Part shown: positions 35,383 through 44,395 of the stretch, piece by piece
Layout: each line of letters opens with the position of its first letter
Numbering within the stretch: the stretch's first letter is position 1
From: Hyphomicrobiales bacterium
GTDB taxonomy: Bacteria > Pseudomonadota > Alphaproteobacteria > Rhizobiales > Rhizobiaceae
Length of the DNA: 64,000 bases
Assembly: GCA_900469445.1 (NCBI GenBank)
Contig: UBXM01000001.1
Span: 495,724 to 559,723 of the forward strand
Direction of reading: 5' to 3'
Position numbers and translations under genes: made by a program
Notes under the pieces: model-generated
Database searches by the model: none
The model's input: only the letters and a program-made list of their open reading frames with translations
Told to the model about the DNA's origin: nothing

Positions 35383-35412
35383 GTTAACCATCTTCAAATG
35401 CCTATGGTTAAC
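35383..35412. promoter_or_regulatory. CtrA-like inverted pair upstream of pal
   Basis: GTTAACCAT (35383-35391) and its exact reverse complement ATGGTTAAC (35404-35412), separated by 12 bases. Each contains TTAACCAT, the extended half-site of alphaproteobacterial CtrA. They lie just in front of pal. Confidence 0.5.
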
Positions 35413-35434
35413 CAAACCTTCCGGTGTCCCGTAT

Positions 35435-35462
35435 CTGCCCCATTCAGCGCAGAATGGGGCAG
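35435..35462. repeat. Perfect hairpin between tolB and pal
   Basis: An 11-bp perfect inverted repeat, CTGCCCCATTC with GAATGGGGCAG around AGCGCA, 48 bases downstream of the tolB stop. No T tract follows on either strand. It may reduce read-through from tolB or stabilise the tolB mRNA end. Confidence 0.5.
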
Positions 35463-35509
35463 GAAAGAGGCGAGACCGCCTCACGCTTGATTGCACCTGT
35501 TTATACAAC

Positions 35510-36817
35510 CTATTCCAGCAGCGGCGACCAGGCCGGATCGGAGCCGTAAGCCGGAGTCTTGACCAGCTGCTCGTTGTAACCGGTCAGATCGATCGAATAG
35601 AGCTGCGGTCCGCCCGAGCCGGCGCTCTGACGGAAGAACATCAGCACACGGCCGTTCGGCGCCCAGGTCGGACCTTCGTTATGGAAGCCCGAAGTCAGGA
35701 TACGCTCGCCCGAACCATCCGGCTTCATCACGCCGATCGAGAACTTGCCGCCCGACTGCTTGGTGAAGGCGATCAGATCGCCGCGCGGCGACCAGACAGG
35801 CGTCGAATAGGAGCCGTCACCGAAGGAAATGCGGTTCTGGCCCGAGCCGTCGGCATTCATCACGTAGATCTGCTGGCGTCCGCCGCGGTCGCTCTCGAAC
35901 GTGATTCGCTGGCCATCCGGCGAATAGGACGGAGCCGTGTCGATTGCAGCCGTGGACGTCAACCGCGTCGTCGTGCGCGAGCGCAGGTCCATCGTGTAAA
36001 TATTGGCATTGCCCTCCTGCTGAAGGCTCATGATCACCTTCTGGCCATCGGGCGAAAAGCGCGGCGAGAAGGTCATGCCCGGAAAGTTGCCGACCACTTC
36101 ACGCTGCCCGGTTTCCAGCTGCAGCAGGTAAACGCGCGGCTGGTTGCCTTCGAACGACATGTAGGTGACTTCCTGACGGCTCGGCGAGAAACGCGGCGTC
36201 AGCACCAGATCCTTGCTGTTGGTCAGCATGCGGACGTTGAAACCATCCTGGTCCATGATCGCAAGCTGGCGCTGGCGGGCAGTCTTGGGACCATTTTCCG
36301 AAACGAATACGACGCGGGTGTCGAAGTAACCCTTTTCGCCGGTGATGCGCTCGTAGATCGCGTCGGCGATGATATGGGCGAGACGCCGCCAGTTGTCCGG
36401 CTGGGTGAAGAACTGCTGGCCGGTCATCTGCTGGCCAGCATAGGTATCCCACAGACGGAACTCGGCGCGAAGGCGGCCATCGGCCTCGCGGGTGACACGA
36501 CCGACGACGAGCGCCTGGGCGTTGATCGCCGTCCAGTCCTGGAAGCGCGGCGCCTTGTTCGGATCCGAGATCTTCTCGATGAAGGCAGCCTTGTTCACCG
36601 GAGCAAACAGGCCCGAACGCTGCAGATCGGCGGCGACCACCTGGGCGATCTGCGCACCAAGCTCGTTATTGGACTGGAAGTCCGTGATCGCGATCGGCAA
36701 AGGCTGGACATTGCCCTTGTTGATGTTGATTTCCACCGCCGCATGGGCCGGAGCGGAAACCGTCATCGCCATTCCGGCAATCGCCATCATGATACCGATG
36801 AGGGAACGTTTGATCAT
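35510..36817 (-). CDS. tolB: Tol-Pal system beta-propeller protein TolB
   Basis: Periplasmic partner of Pal. 435 residues: signal peptide with cleavage after AHA near residue 27, N-terminal alpha/beta domain, then a six-bladed beta-propeller with repeated [15 protein letters not shown] blades ([37 protein letters not shown]). Length is typical. It lies 30 bases after tolA, in the order tolQ-tolR-tolA-tolB. Confidence 0.96.
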   Translation of the reverse strand: MIKRSLIGIMMAIAGMAMTVSAPAHAAVEININKGNVQPLPIAITDFQSNNELGAQIAQVVAADLQRSGLFAPVNKAAFIEKISDPNKAPRFQDWTAINAQALVVGRVTREADGRLRAEFRLWDTYAGQQMTGQQFFTQPDNWRRLAHIIADAIYERITGEKGYFDTRVVFVSENGPKTARQRQLAIMDQDGFNVRMLTNSKDLVLTPRFSPSRQEVTYMSFEGNQPRVYLLQLETGQREVVGNFPGMTFSPRFSPDGQKVIMSLQQEGNANIYTMDLRSRTTTRLTSTAAIDTAPSYSPDGQRITFESDRGGRQQIYVMNADGSGQNRISFGDGSYSTPVWSPRGDLIAFTKQSGGKFSIGVMKPDGSGERILTSGFHNEGPTWAPNGRVLMFFRQSAGSGGPQLYSIDLTGYNEQLVKTPAYGSDPAWSPLLE

Positions 36818-36847
36818 ATCGCTAAAGCCTCTCAGCTATTTGATTCC

Positions 36848-37987
36848 TTAGAGCCCCAACTCGCTGGGGTCGAAATTGACGGCAACTTCGCTCCAGGCGT
36901 CGTATTTTTCTGCCGGCAGGTTCTGGAAAGGTTGGGATTTCAACACCGCGCGCAACGCTCCGCCTTCCATCGTCCTGCGTGCCATCGAGGAACCACCTGT
37001 CGATGTCACCTCAGGCTCGCCGATGATCATGCCGGACTTGTCGAGCCGGAACGTCACCCGGATCACCATGCCCTGCAATCCTTCGATGCCGGCGATGGTC
37101 GACCAGTTGTTCTGGATCTGGCCGCGCAGGGCGTCCATCTCGCTGAGGCTGAGCTTCGAGGCCGTGGAGGGCTTGGTGCTGCCGGTGGATGCCGGTGAAG
37201 CCGAACGCTTCGCGCCACCGCCGGATGCTTCCTGCTTGTTGAGCAGCGAGGCGATCTCGTCGGCATTGAAGTCGCTTTTCTGCGAGGACGAAGACTTCGC
37301 GGTTTCCTGCTTCTTGCCTTCCTTCTTGTCGGTCGGCTTGGCGGTTTCGGCAGGCTTCGTCTCGGGCTTTTTCTCGACAGGCTTTTCGACGGGCTTTTCT
37401 ACCGGCTTTGCCTGTTCCTTCGGCGGTTCCGGCTTCGGCTTGGCGGCCGGCAGCGGAATGGAAGACGGCAAGGGTATTTCTTCCGCCTGGGTCTGGGCGG
37501 GAGCCGGCGTCGGTTCAGGTGTCGGTTCGGGCTTGGGCGGTGTCGGTTCCGGCTTGGCCTGCGGCAACGCCGCCATCTCGGTCGGCTTCGGCGCGGTCTC
37601 TTCCGGCGCGATGTCCTTGACCTCGTTCTGCTCGGGCGTCGGCGTCGGTGTCGGGCGCTCCGACGGCTTCGGCGCAGCGGCGGTTTCCACCTGAGTAGGC
37701 TTCTTGGACGGTGTCGGCGGCGCCTTCAGATCGATGTCATTATTGCCGGCATTTTCGGCACCTTCGACGATCTTCTGATTATCGGTCGGCTTGGCAGCCG
37801 GCTTTTCCAGCATCGGCGCGGTCTTGTCGCCCTGCTGCATCTGGGTCATTTCCTCGATCGGGACGATGTCGACGGGCAATGCCTCGACGTCGCCCACGGT
37901 CATGGGCGCCGGCGCACTGAGCGAAACCATCGCCCAGGTCAGAACCAGCGTATGAAGAACCAGCGATGTGCCGAGACTTCCCTTCAT
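36848..37987 (-). CDS. tolA: Cell envelope protein TolA
   Basis: Inner-membrane protein that bridges to TolB-Pal using the proton motive force through TolQR. 379 residues: one N-terminal helix (about 5-25), a long Pro/Glu/Lys/Thr-rich periplasmic linker (about 60-270) and a C-terminal TonB/TolA-like domain (VIRVTFRLDKSGMI near residue 322; AVNFDPSELGL end). The linker is proline-rich, not the alanine/lysine helix of E. coli, as is common in alphaproteobacteria. Nine bases after tolR. Confidence 0.9.
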   Translation of the reverse strand: MKGSLGTSLVLHTLVLTWAMVSLSAPAPMTVGDVEALPVDIVPIEEMTQMQQGDKTAPMLEKPAAKPTDNQKIVEGAENAGNNDIDLKAPPTPSKKPTQVETAAAPKPSERPTPTPTPEQNEVKDIAPEETAPKPTEMAALPQAKPEPTPPKPEPTPEPTPAPAQTQAEEIPLPSSIPLPAAKPKPEPPKEQAKPVEKPVEKPVEKKPETKPAETAKPTDKKEGKKQETAKSSSSQKSDFNADEIASLLNKQEASGGGAKRSASPASTGSTKPSTASKLSLSEMDALRGQIQNNWSTIAGIEGLQGMVIRVTFRLDKSGMIIGEPEVTSTGGSSMARRTMEGGALRAVLKSQPFQNLPAEKYDAWSEVAVNFDPSELGL

Positions 37988-37996
37988 GGCGGCCTA

Positions 37997-38455
37997 TTAC
38001 CTGTCCTGTTCCTGAAGGGTAACGAGGCCGATATTCTTGTAACCGGCGGCAGAAATGCGGGCCATGACCTTCATCACGATGCCATAGGCGGCAGCCGTAT
38101 CGCCACGCACATAGATGCGCTCGTTGTAACCGGTCGTGGCAATCGCCTCGAGCTTCGGAACGACTTCATCGATGACGATAGGCGTCTCCTGCAGGTAGAT
38201 CTCGCCCGCTGGATTGACGGAAATGGTGATCGGCTGAGTATCGGAATTCATCGCCTTCGCCTGCGTTTCCGGCAGGTCGATCGGTACGCCGACGGTCATC
38301 ATCGGTGCCGCCACCATGAAGATGATGAGCAGCACGAGCATGACGTCGACAAGCGGCGTGACGTTGATTTCGCTGATCGCACCACCACGACGGCGACCAC
38401 GGCGTCCGCGGCGACCGCCACCCGATGCATTCGATCCTCCGGCAGACATGCCCAT
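37997..38455 (-). CDS. tolR: Tol-Pal system protein TolR
   Basis: Inner-membrane ExbD/TolR protein, 152 residues. An Arg/Gly-rich N-terminus ([11 protein letters not shown]) precedes [20 protein letters not shown], whose helix carries the proton-path Asp, followed by the periplasmic domain. GGAGAG precedes the ATG at 38455. It works with TolQ as the energised stator for TolA. 26 bases after tolQ. Confidence 0.95.
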   Translation of the reverse strand: MGMSAGGSNASGGGRRGRRGRRRGGAISEINVTPLVDVMLVLLIIFMVAAPMMTVGVPIDLPETQAKAMNSDTQPITISVNPAGEIYLQETPIVIDEVVPKLEAIATTGYNERIYVRGDTAAAYGIVMKVMARISAAGYKNIGLVTLQEQDR

Positions 38456-38481
38456 GATCTAGCTCTCCTTCGTCGCGCGGC

Positions 38482-39201
38482 TTATTGCGCGGCCTGGCGC
38501 GGCTGCAGCTTCTCGTCGATCTGACGAGAAAGGATGGCCGAAAATTCGTCGGCAAAGCCTTCCATGCGCGATTGCAGCTTGCCCGATTCAGCCATGAACT
38601 TGTTGTAGGCGATGACGGCCGGAATAGCGGCCACGAGACCGATCGCGGTTGCAAGCAATGCTTCGGCAATACCGGGGGCAACAACGGCAAGGTTGGTCGA
38701 CTTGGAACCGGCGATTGCCTGGAACGAGGTCATGATACCGATGACCGTACCGAAGAGACCGATGAACGGACCGGCCGAACCGATCGTTGCAAGCGAGCCG
38801 AGACGGGCTTCATAGGCTTCGCCTTCGCGCGCCATGGTCACGTCCATTGCCCGGTCGATACGCATCTGCAGACCGATCGGCGAACGGGCGCCGCGCTCGA
38901 AGCTTTTCTTCCACTCGCGCATGGCGGCAACGAAGATCGCGGCAAGGCCGTTGTTCTGGCGTTCGCCGAGCGTGCGGTAAAGCTCTTCCAGCGACTGACC
39001 GGACCAGAAGACCTGCTCGAACTGGTCGAACTGCTTGCGTGCCTTGTTGAAGCTTACATATTTGTCGAGCACGATCGCCCAGGTCCAGACCGACGCACCG
39101 ATCAGACCGATCATGACCAGCTTGACGATAAGTCCCGCCTGCATGAACAACGCCCACAGACTGACGTCGTGCGTCGCGGCTTCCAAAGCTACCTGTTCCA
39201 T
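38482..39201 (-). CDS. tolQ: Tol-Pal system protein TolQ
   Basis: Inner-membrane MotA/TolQ/ExbB proton-channel protein, 239 residues, with three helices (about 15-40, 135-160, 170-195) and the family segment LATIGSAGPFIGLFGTVIGIM, then IAEALLATAIGLVAAIPAVIAYN. ATG 39201 has GGGGATAG upstream; a TTG one codon earlier is unlikely. tolQ leads the tolQRAB-pal run. ybgC, its usual upstream neighbour, is separated by an opposite-strand gene. Confidence 0.95.
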   Translation of the reverse strand: MEQVALEAATHDVSLWALFMQAGLIVKLVMIGLIGASVWTWAIVLDKYVSFNKARKQFDQFEQVFWSGQSLEELYRTLGERQNNGLAAIFVAAMREWKKSFERGARSPIGLQMRIDRAMDVTMAREGEAYEARLGSLATIGSAGPFIGLFGTVIGIMTSFQAIAGSKSTNLAVVAPGIAEALLATAIGLVAAIPAVIAYNKFMAESGKLQSRMEGFADEFSAILSRQIDEKLQPRQAAQ

Positions 39202-39633
39202 CAACTATCCCCGAATCCAAACGCCCGGCATGGTGACCGGGCGGGTTCCAAAGCGCATGCTCGCGAATATCTGCCTGACCACCGAGAGCGCAGCCCTGAC
39301 CCCAAGATGCCCTGAGTTTCTGCTTGGCTTCTCGCCCTCAAATTTGGTCAAAGGAAGGCGTGCGTTGCACAAATTCCTCAGGTCTCAGTAAGACAACATT
39401 ATCGTTAACAATGCGTTACAACACCGCACTTCATCCCTCTGAAACGACTCGACAAAAACAGATGGAATGACCGTACCGCGCCTCGGGCCGCCCTCCGTCC
39501 GAACTTGACGAATGCGAGAATGGCGCACCTGCAACCATTGGCAGGTTGAGCATGGCAGGTGCTTTGTCTATCGGTCGCGATATCCCGGTCTCGCTTCGGC
39601 GACCTTGCACCGATTATTTTCAAAGAGGAATAA
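39202..39633. other. 432-base intergenic region between tolQ and the secreted-protein gene
   Basis: No gene is supported here. It must hold the tolQ promoter (minus strand) and the leader of the plus-strand gene at 39634. From 39525 on, GCACCTGC can pair with GCAGGTGC (39555-39562), or its inner part ACCTGC with the nearer GCAGGT (39541-39546), two mutually exclusive stems. GGTCGC (39573-39578) can pair with GCGACC (39599-39604), just before the ribosome site. Confidence 0.4.
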
Positions 39634-40119
39634 ATGTTTGTTTTTAAACGCGCTCTTGTCGGCGCAGCACTCGTATCCGTCTTCCTGATTTCACCAGCCG
39701 CCGCCAAGGATATCCCGGCAAGGCAAGCAGGCCTCTGGACCCTCAAGGCCGACGACAACCCTTTCGCGGATTGGTCCATGTGCATCAGCGAGACCCGGAA
39801 CGACTTTCTCGACACCGACGTCTGGGACAACTTCGCAAATGAGTGCAAGGTTACGGCCACCAGCACCAGCGGTTCGTCCGGCAAGATCGAAGCCACCTGC
39901 AAGTTGAGCGAAACCACCGATGCTACACTGCAGGTCACGTTTTCGGGAGACTTCAAGACGGGTTACAGCTTCGAATCGGTCACCCGGTTCGTGAATGCGC
40001 TTGGCAAGAGCAATACGCTTCATGCCGATGCCAAGGTGACATATGCAGGAAAGTGCCCGGCGGAACTGAAGCCGGGAATGAAGAAAATGACCAAAAGCGG
40101 CCTGATTATCCGCCCGTGA
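39634..40119 (+). CDS. Secreted protein, DUF3617-like
   Basis: A 161-residue exported protein: signal peptide with cleavage after AAA-KD near residue 24, then ARQAGLWTL and four cysteines (two in the first half, CK, and C near the end) in an arrangement like the DUF3617 family of small periplasmic proteins of unknown function. AGAGGA precedes the ATG. It sits alone on the plus strand between ybgC and tolQ, which normally adjoin. A role in the Tol system is not shown; it may simply be an insertion. Confidence 0.65.
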   Translation: MFVFKRALVGAALVSVFLISPAAAKDIPARQAGLWTLKADDNPFADWSMCISETRNDFLDTDVWDNFANECKVTATSTSGSSGKIEATCKLSETTDATLQVTFSGDFKTGYSFESVTRFVNALGKSNTLHADAKVTYAGKCPAELKPGMKKMTKSGLIIRP

Positions 40120-40155
40120 TTCTCAGCACGGCGTCATGCTCCAAGGCTTGGCGCC

Positions 40156-40605
40156 TTACGCGCCATGCCCCAGAAATTTCTCGGCGATCGTCTCCGGCAG
40201 ACGCCGGGGCCTTCCGTGTTTGTTGATCACGGCAATCACCACCTTGGCAGCGATCAGCAGCGTGTCGCCGCGACGGATTTCCTGGGTGAGCACCATCTTG
40301 GCGCCACCCGCCTTTTCCGTCGCCGTGGTGATCGTCAAAATATCGTCCATCCTCGCCGGCTGCTTGAAGTCGATTTCCATCCGATGGACGACGAAGACGA
40401 GCCCCTCCTCGTCCGCGGCGAGAAGCGCGCTTTGTTCGCAACCAAGGCAGCGTAGATAATCGGTCCGGCCTCTCTCCAGAAAATGAAGATAGCGGGCGTG
40501 ATAGACGACGCCGGAAAAATCCGTGTCCTCGTAATAGACCCGTTGCACGAGCCGATGGCCGTGATCGGTCAACTCGCCGGAAAGGAGAAAATTATCACTA
40601 TGCAT
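40156..40605 (-). CDS. ybgC: Tol-Pal-associated acyl-CoA thioesterase YbgC
   Basis: Hot-dog-fold thioesterase, 149 residues. VYYEDTDFSGVVYHARYLHFLERGR (about 23-47) is the YbgC signature with the catalytic Asp in DTDFSGVVYH. It hydrolyses short acyl-CoA or acyl-ACP and is linked to phospholipid metabolism near the Tol complex. It normally precedes tolQ; here a plus-strand gene intervenes, so it must be transcribed through or separately. Divergent from sqdB. Confidence 0.92.
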   Translation of the reverse strand: MHSDNFLLSGELTDHGHRLVQRVYYEDTDFSGVVYHARYLHFLERGRTDYLRCLGCEQSALLAADEEGLVFVVHRMEIDFKQPARMDDILTITTATEKAGGAKMVLTQEIRRGDTLLIAAKVVIAVINKHGRPRRLPETIAEKFLGHGA

Positions 40606-40727
40606 AGGGCTTGCCTTGGAAAAACCTTATCGTCCTCTGGATATTGGCAGCATGCCGCCCCACTATCCAAAGGGCATCATATTTCCTCCCTAACAGGAAA
40701 AATTCAGAACATCACCGGAGATTTTTT

Positions 40728-41948
40728 ATGAAGATTGCAGTCATGGGCGGCGACGGTTTTATCGGATGGCCTACATCCCTTCACCTGTCCCATGCGGGCC
40801 ATGAGGTCCACATTCTCGACAATCTGTCCCGCCGCTGGATCGATACCGAACTCGGTGTGCAGTCGCTGACCCCGATGGACAGTATCCAGGAACGCACCCG
40901 CATCTGGCATGCCGAGACCGGCCGCCGCATTCATTTCAATCTCATCGATCTCGCCAAGGACTACGAGCTTCTGAAGAACTGGCTGGCGGAACACCGCCCG
41001 GATGCGATCGTGCATTTCGCCGAACAGCGCGCCGCCCCCTATTCGATGAAGAGCGACCGTCACAAGAACTACACCGTCAACAACAACGTCAACGCCACGC
41101 ATAATCTTCTGAACGCGCTGGTCGAACTCGATCTCGACACCCACCTCGTCCATCTCGGCACGATGGGCGTCTACGGTTATTCGACGATCGGCGCCGCCAT
41201 CCCCGAAGGTTATCTGCCGGTCGGCATCGAGACGATGGGCGGCGACACGGTTTCCCAGGAAATTCTCTACCCGTCCAATCCCGGCTCGATCTATCACATG
41301 ACCAAGTGCCTGGATCAGCTTCTCTTCCAGTTCTACGCCAAGAACGACCGCCTGCGCATTACCGACCTGCATCAGGGCATCGTCTGGGGCACCCATACCG
41401 AGCAGACGCGCATTCATGAGCAGCTGATAAATCGCTTTGATTATGATGGGGATTACGGGACGGTCCTGAATCGTTTTCTCATCCAGGCCGCAATCGGACA
41501 CCCCCTTACCGTACACGGAACCGGCGGCCAGACGCGCGCCTTCATCCACGTGCAGGATTCTGTCCGCTGCATCGAGATCGCGCTCAACAATCCCCCTGCC
41601 CGCGGCGGCCGTGTCGAGATATTCAACCAGATGACCGAGACGCACCGCGTGCGCGATCTCGCCGAGATGATCTCGAAGATGACCGGCGCCAAGATCGCCT
41701 GGCTGCCCAACCCGCGCAAGGAGGCACCGGAAAACGATCTCGTGGTGAAGAACGAAAAGTTCCTCGAACTGGGCCTCAAGCCGACCACGCTTGGCGAAGG
41801 CCTTCTGTCAGAGATCGTCGACGTCGCGAAGAAATACGCCTATCGCGTTGATCGCAGCCGCGTTCCCGCCGTGTCCGCCTGGACCAAGGATATTGCCGCA
41901 ACGGTCGAGCGCGATCCGGAAGGCCTGCGCCTGAAATCGGTCTCCTAG
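40728..41948 (+). CDS. sqdB: UDP-sulfoquinovose synthase SqdB
   Basis: Makes UDP-sulfoquinovose from UDP-glucose and sulfite, the head-group donor of the sulfolipid SQDG. 406 residues: KIAVMGGDGFIGWPTSLHL (NAD-binding glycine loop), HFAEQRAAPYSMKS and the SDR catalytic set Thr in GTMGVYG and YHMTKCLD (YxxxK). The C-terminal half is the sugar-nucleotide domain. CGGAG precedes the ATG. It leads sqdB-sqdD-sqdC. No clear Pho box was found upstream, though phosphate limitation induces this lipid in relatives. Confidence 0.93.
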   Translation: MKIAVMGGDGFIGWPTSLHLSHAGHEVHILDNLSRRWIDTELGVQSLTPMDSIQERTRIWHAETGRRIHFNLIDLAKDYELLKNWLAEHRPDAIVHFAEQRAAPYSMKSDRHKNYTVNNNVNATHNLLNALVELDLDTHLVHLGTMGVYGYSTIGAAIPEGYLPVGIETMGGDTVSQEILYPSNPGSIYHMTKCLDQLLFQFYAKNDRLRITDLHQGIVWGTHTEQTRIHEQLINRFDYDGDYGTVLNRFLIQAAIGHPLTVHGTGGQTRAFIHVQDSVRCIEIALNNPPARGGRVEIFNQMTETHRVRDLAEMISKMTGAKIAWLPNPRKEAPENDLVVKNEKFLELGLKPTTLGEGLLSEIVDVAKKYAYRVDRSRVPAVSAWTKDIAATVERDPEGLRLKSVS

Positions 41949-42033
41949 GACACCGCATTTCGCCATCCTCGTCCTCGGGTTACACCCGGGGACGAGCAAC
42001 GATCGCGCTACGCGAACAGGACCACGACAAGCC

Positions 42034-42861
42034 ATGCAGAACGCCTTCGTCACCCTCGTGACCAATGCCGATTACATCATGGGCGCGACCGCTCTGGTCC
42101 ATTCGCTGCAGCGGACCGGAACTGCGGCCGACATCGTCATTCTTCACACGGGCGCGGTTTCTCCGGAAGCTCTGGGCAATCTCAAGACGCTCGGCTGCCG
42201 TACCATCGAAGTGGCGCACCTTCCCCTGTCCGACGGCTTCAACGAGCGCCATGCCCGCAAGAACCTGCATGGAGAAGCTCCCTTCACCAAGGGGCGGAAA
42301 CCCGAGTTTCACACCCCGCTCGATAATTTCTGTAAGCTTCGGCTCTGGGAACTCAAGGAATATCGCACCGTCGTTTTCCTCGATGCGGACGTGGTCGTGC
42401 TGAAGAATATCGACAGGCTGTTCGACTACCCGGAATTTTCCGCAGCCCCGAATGTCTACGAGAGTCTCGCCGATTTCCACCGGCTCAATTCCGGCGTCTT
42501 CGTCGCCAAACCCTCCGTCGAAACCTTCGAGCGCATGCTTGCAGCGCTCGACCAGCCGGACGTCTTCTGGCGGCGGACCGACCAGACCTTTCTCGAAAGC
42601 TTCTTCCCCGACTGGCACGGCCTGCCGGTCACCATGAACATGCTGCAATATGTGTGGTTCAACATGCCGGCCCTGTGGGACTGGAAGAGTGTCGCCATCC
42701 TCCATTACCAGTATGAAAAACCGTGGGAGGCCGATCATCCCAAGGTGGAAAAGCTGCGCCCGCTGATCGACCTCTGGCATGCCTTCCATGAGGGTCGGCA
42801 CATTCCCGATATTTCAACTCTCCCCGGCCCTCAGCTTCCCACCCCCGGAGATGCAGCGTGA
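42034..42861 (+). CDS. sqdD: Glycosyltransferase SqdD (GT8-type)
   Basis: Probable sulfoquinovosyltransferase step to diacylglycerol. 275 residues, GT8/glycogenin-like: AFVTLVTNADYIMGATALVHSL at the N-terminus, VFLDADVVVLKNID with the DxD metal motif near residue 110, and LNSGVFVAKP. It lies 85 bases after sqdB and overlaps sqdC by four bases (GTGA). The order B-D-C matches the Sinorhizobium meliloti sulfolipid operon. The name rests on the context as well as sequence. Confidence 0.85.
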   Translation: MQNAFVTLVTNADYIMGATALVHSLQRTGTAADIVILHTGAVSPEALGNLKTLGCRTIEVAHLPLSDGFNERHARKNLHGEAPFTKGRKPEFHTPLDNFCKLRLWELKEYRTVVFLDADVVVLKNIDRLFDYPEFSAAPNVYESLADFHRLNSGVFVAKPSVETFERMLAALDQPDVFWRRTDQTFLESFFPDWHGLPVTMNMLQYVWFNMPALWDWKSVAILHYQYEKPWEADHPKVEKLRPLIDLWHAFHEGRHIPDISTLPGPQLPTPGDAA

Positions 42862-43739
42862 AAGCGTTGGTCTCCGGCGGTACCGGGCTTGTCGGCCGCT
42901 ACATCGTCGAAGGGCTTCTTTCGGCCGGTTATGCGGTCACGGTCGGAGCCCGCAAACCACCCCCGGCAGGTTTCTTCTCGCAGCCGGTCGATTTTCGTGA
43001 ACTGCAGCTCGACGCCAAACTCGATCAATCCGGCGCATTCGAAGGCGTCGACGCCTTCATCCATGCAGCTTTCGATCATCTGCCGGGAAAATACCGAGGC
43101 GGCGAAGGCAAGGACCCGAAACGTTTCCGGCGCATGAACCTCGATGGCTCCATCCGACTGTTCGAGACGGCAAAGAAGGCAGGGGTCAGGAGGGCCGTCT
43201 TTCTCTCCAGCCGCGCCGTGTATGATGGTCTTGAAGCAGGCACGGTCCTCACGGAAGATTTGGCGCTCTCACCGACGTCCCTTTACGGCGAGATCAAGCT
43301 CGCTTGCGAGCAGGCACTGAGCGCCCTATCCGACCCGGATTTCGTCACCGCATCGCTGCGCGCCACCGGCGTCTACGGAGAATTTCGTCCGAACAAATGG
43401 GATGATCTCATCGCCGATGCGCTTTCCGGCAAACCCGTTGCTCCGCGTGCCGGCACGGAGGTCCACGGAGCGGATGTCGCCCAGGCGGTCCAACTCATGC
43501 TGACAACGGAGGCTTCTTCTGCAAGCGGGCAGAGCTTCAACATCTCGGATGTCACCGTCGATACCCGCACGATCCTGGAAAAACTGGGCCTATCGGCCCA
43601 TCTGGTCGCGTTCGCGGCACTCTCCGCGAACGTAATGAGCACCGACAAAATCCGCCGCATCGGCTGGTTGCCTGGAGGGATGCGGCGGTTCGACGAGACC
43701 ATGGCAATACTGGCTCGCCATATCGAGCATCGTCACTGA
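42858..43739 (+). CDS. sqdC: NAD-dependent epimerase/reductase SqdC
   Basis: SDR-fold protein of 293 residues with GTG start overlapping sqdD: ALVSGGTGLVGRYIVEGLL (dinucleotide loop), HAAFDHLPG, and YGEIK as the YxxxK pair near residue 144. In rhizobia and Rhodobacter SqdC is part of the SQDG pathway; its exact reaction is not settled. It overlaps, end to end, the last seven bases of the convergent gene at 43733. Confidence 0.85.
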   Translation: MKALVSGGTGLVGRYIVEGLLSAGYAVTVGARKPPPAGFFSQPVDFRELQLDAKLDQSGAFEGVDAFIHAAFDHLPGKYRGGEGKDPKRFRRMNLDGSIRLFETAKKAGVRRAVFLSSRAVYDGLEAGTVLTEDLALSPTSLYGEIKLACEQALSALSDPDFVTASLRATGVYGEFRPNKWDDLIADALSGKPVAPRAGTEVHGADVAQAVQLMLTTEASSASGQSFNISDVTVDTRTILEKLGLSAHLVAFAALSANVMSTDKIRRIGWLPGGMRRFDETMAILARHIEHRH

Positions 43740-44128
43740 TGATGTGAAGCGTGCCGCTGGACATTGCCGTCGCGGCCATGGCGGCTCGGCTGCCTCTCTT
43801 TTTTCTTCGCTTCGATAGACTTCGCCTGTTCTTCCGCCCATTTCTGTCCGGCGTCGCCGCCCCATAAAAGCCAGGCGATATAGCCGGTCGAAGGCTCGTC
43901 ATCATTGCCGAAATTTTCGGCGCGCTTGTCCACCTTGTGGCGGGCGAAATAGCTCACCATTCTCTTCACGGTGAGATCGGAAAGCGATTTCCGGTGCTGC
44001 AGGTCGCGAGCGCGGGCAATGCCGACGGTGGTTCCGCCACGGCGGAATTTCGCCCTCAGCTTCAGTCCCTTTTCCGCAGCAGACGCGACGTCTGCCGGCG
44101 GACGATTGTCGAAATCCTTGTCAGCCAT
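43733..44128 (-). CDS. Hypothetical protein with a phage-head-associated motif
   Basis: A 131-residue basic protein. The middle (GIARARDLQHRKSLSDLTVK, then MVSYFARHKVDK and GYIAWLLWGGDAGQKWAEEQ) resembles a conserved block I recall from phage prohead/portal-region proteins and from stand-alone bacterial genes. GGAGG precedes the ATG. It overlaps the upstream DUF2945 gene by eight bases, so they are co-transcribed. Function is unknown; no other phage genes are nearby. Confidence 0.65.
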   Translation of the reverse strand: MADKDFDNRPPADVASAAEKGLKLRAKFRRGGTTVGIARARDLQHRKSLSDLTVKRMVSYFARHKVDKRAENFGNDDEPSTGYIAWLLWGGDAGQKWAEEQAKSIEAKKKERQPSRHGRDGNVQRHASHHQ

Positions 44129-44342
44129 GGGTCTTCTTCACCTCCGACTGACTTTTCAGAACGCGGTCGCCGTCTTCCTGCCTGATCAGGAATGCCGGCT
44201 CCTTGTCGTCCGCCTTGCGCTTGATCGTTTTTCCCTTGATCCGGCGCTCGACATCCTCGGTAAATTTCTGGGCAACCTTACCCTCTGCCTTGGAGCTCCC
44301 CCATCTCCATTCGACTTCATTTCCAACCTGGATTTTCTGCAT
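44121..44342 (-). CDS. DUF2945 (TUDOR-like) small protein
   Basis: A 73-residue protein starting IQVGNEVEWRWGSSKAEGKV with ERRIKGKTIKRKADDKEPAFLI in the middle, the pattern of DUF2945 (also called hypervirulence-associated TUDOR domain), a small beta-barrel of unknown binding partner. AAGGAG precedes the ATG. It overlaps the following gene by eight bases. Confidence 0.8.
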   Translation of the reverse strand: MQKIQVGNEVEWRWGSSKAEGKVAQKFTEDVERRIKGKTIKRKADDKEPAFLIRQEDGDRVLKSQSEVKKTHG

Positions 44343-44395
44343 GCATGGCTCCTTTCTCCCTTGGGGAACTCAAGGAGCCGGATGATGTTCCGAAA

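Noticed and set aside
35360..37198. Open frame of 612 codons antisense to tolB and the tolA end.
   Set aside because: Arg/His-rich translation typical of antisense frames; it would run through two established genes.
36848..37987. Pro/Glu/Lys-rich repeats in tolA considered as a DNA repeat array.
   Set aside because: They are low-complexity coding sequence for the periplasmic linker; no exact unit recurs regularly.
40606..40727. Possible Pho box upstream of sqdB.
   Set aside because: No pair of CTGTCAT-like repeats with 11-base period was found, although phosphate control of sulfolipid genes is known in relatives.
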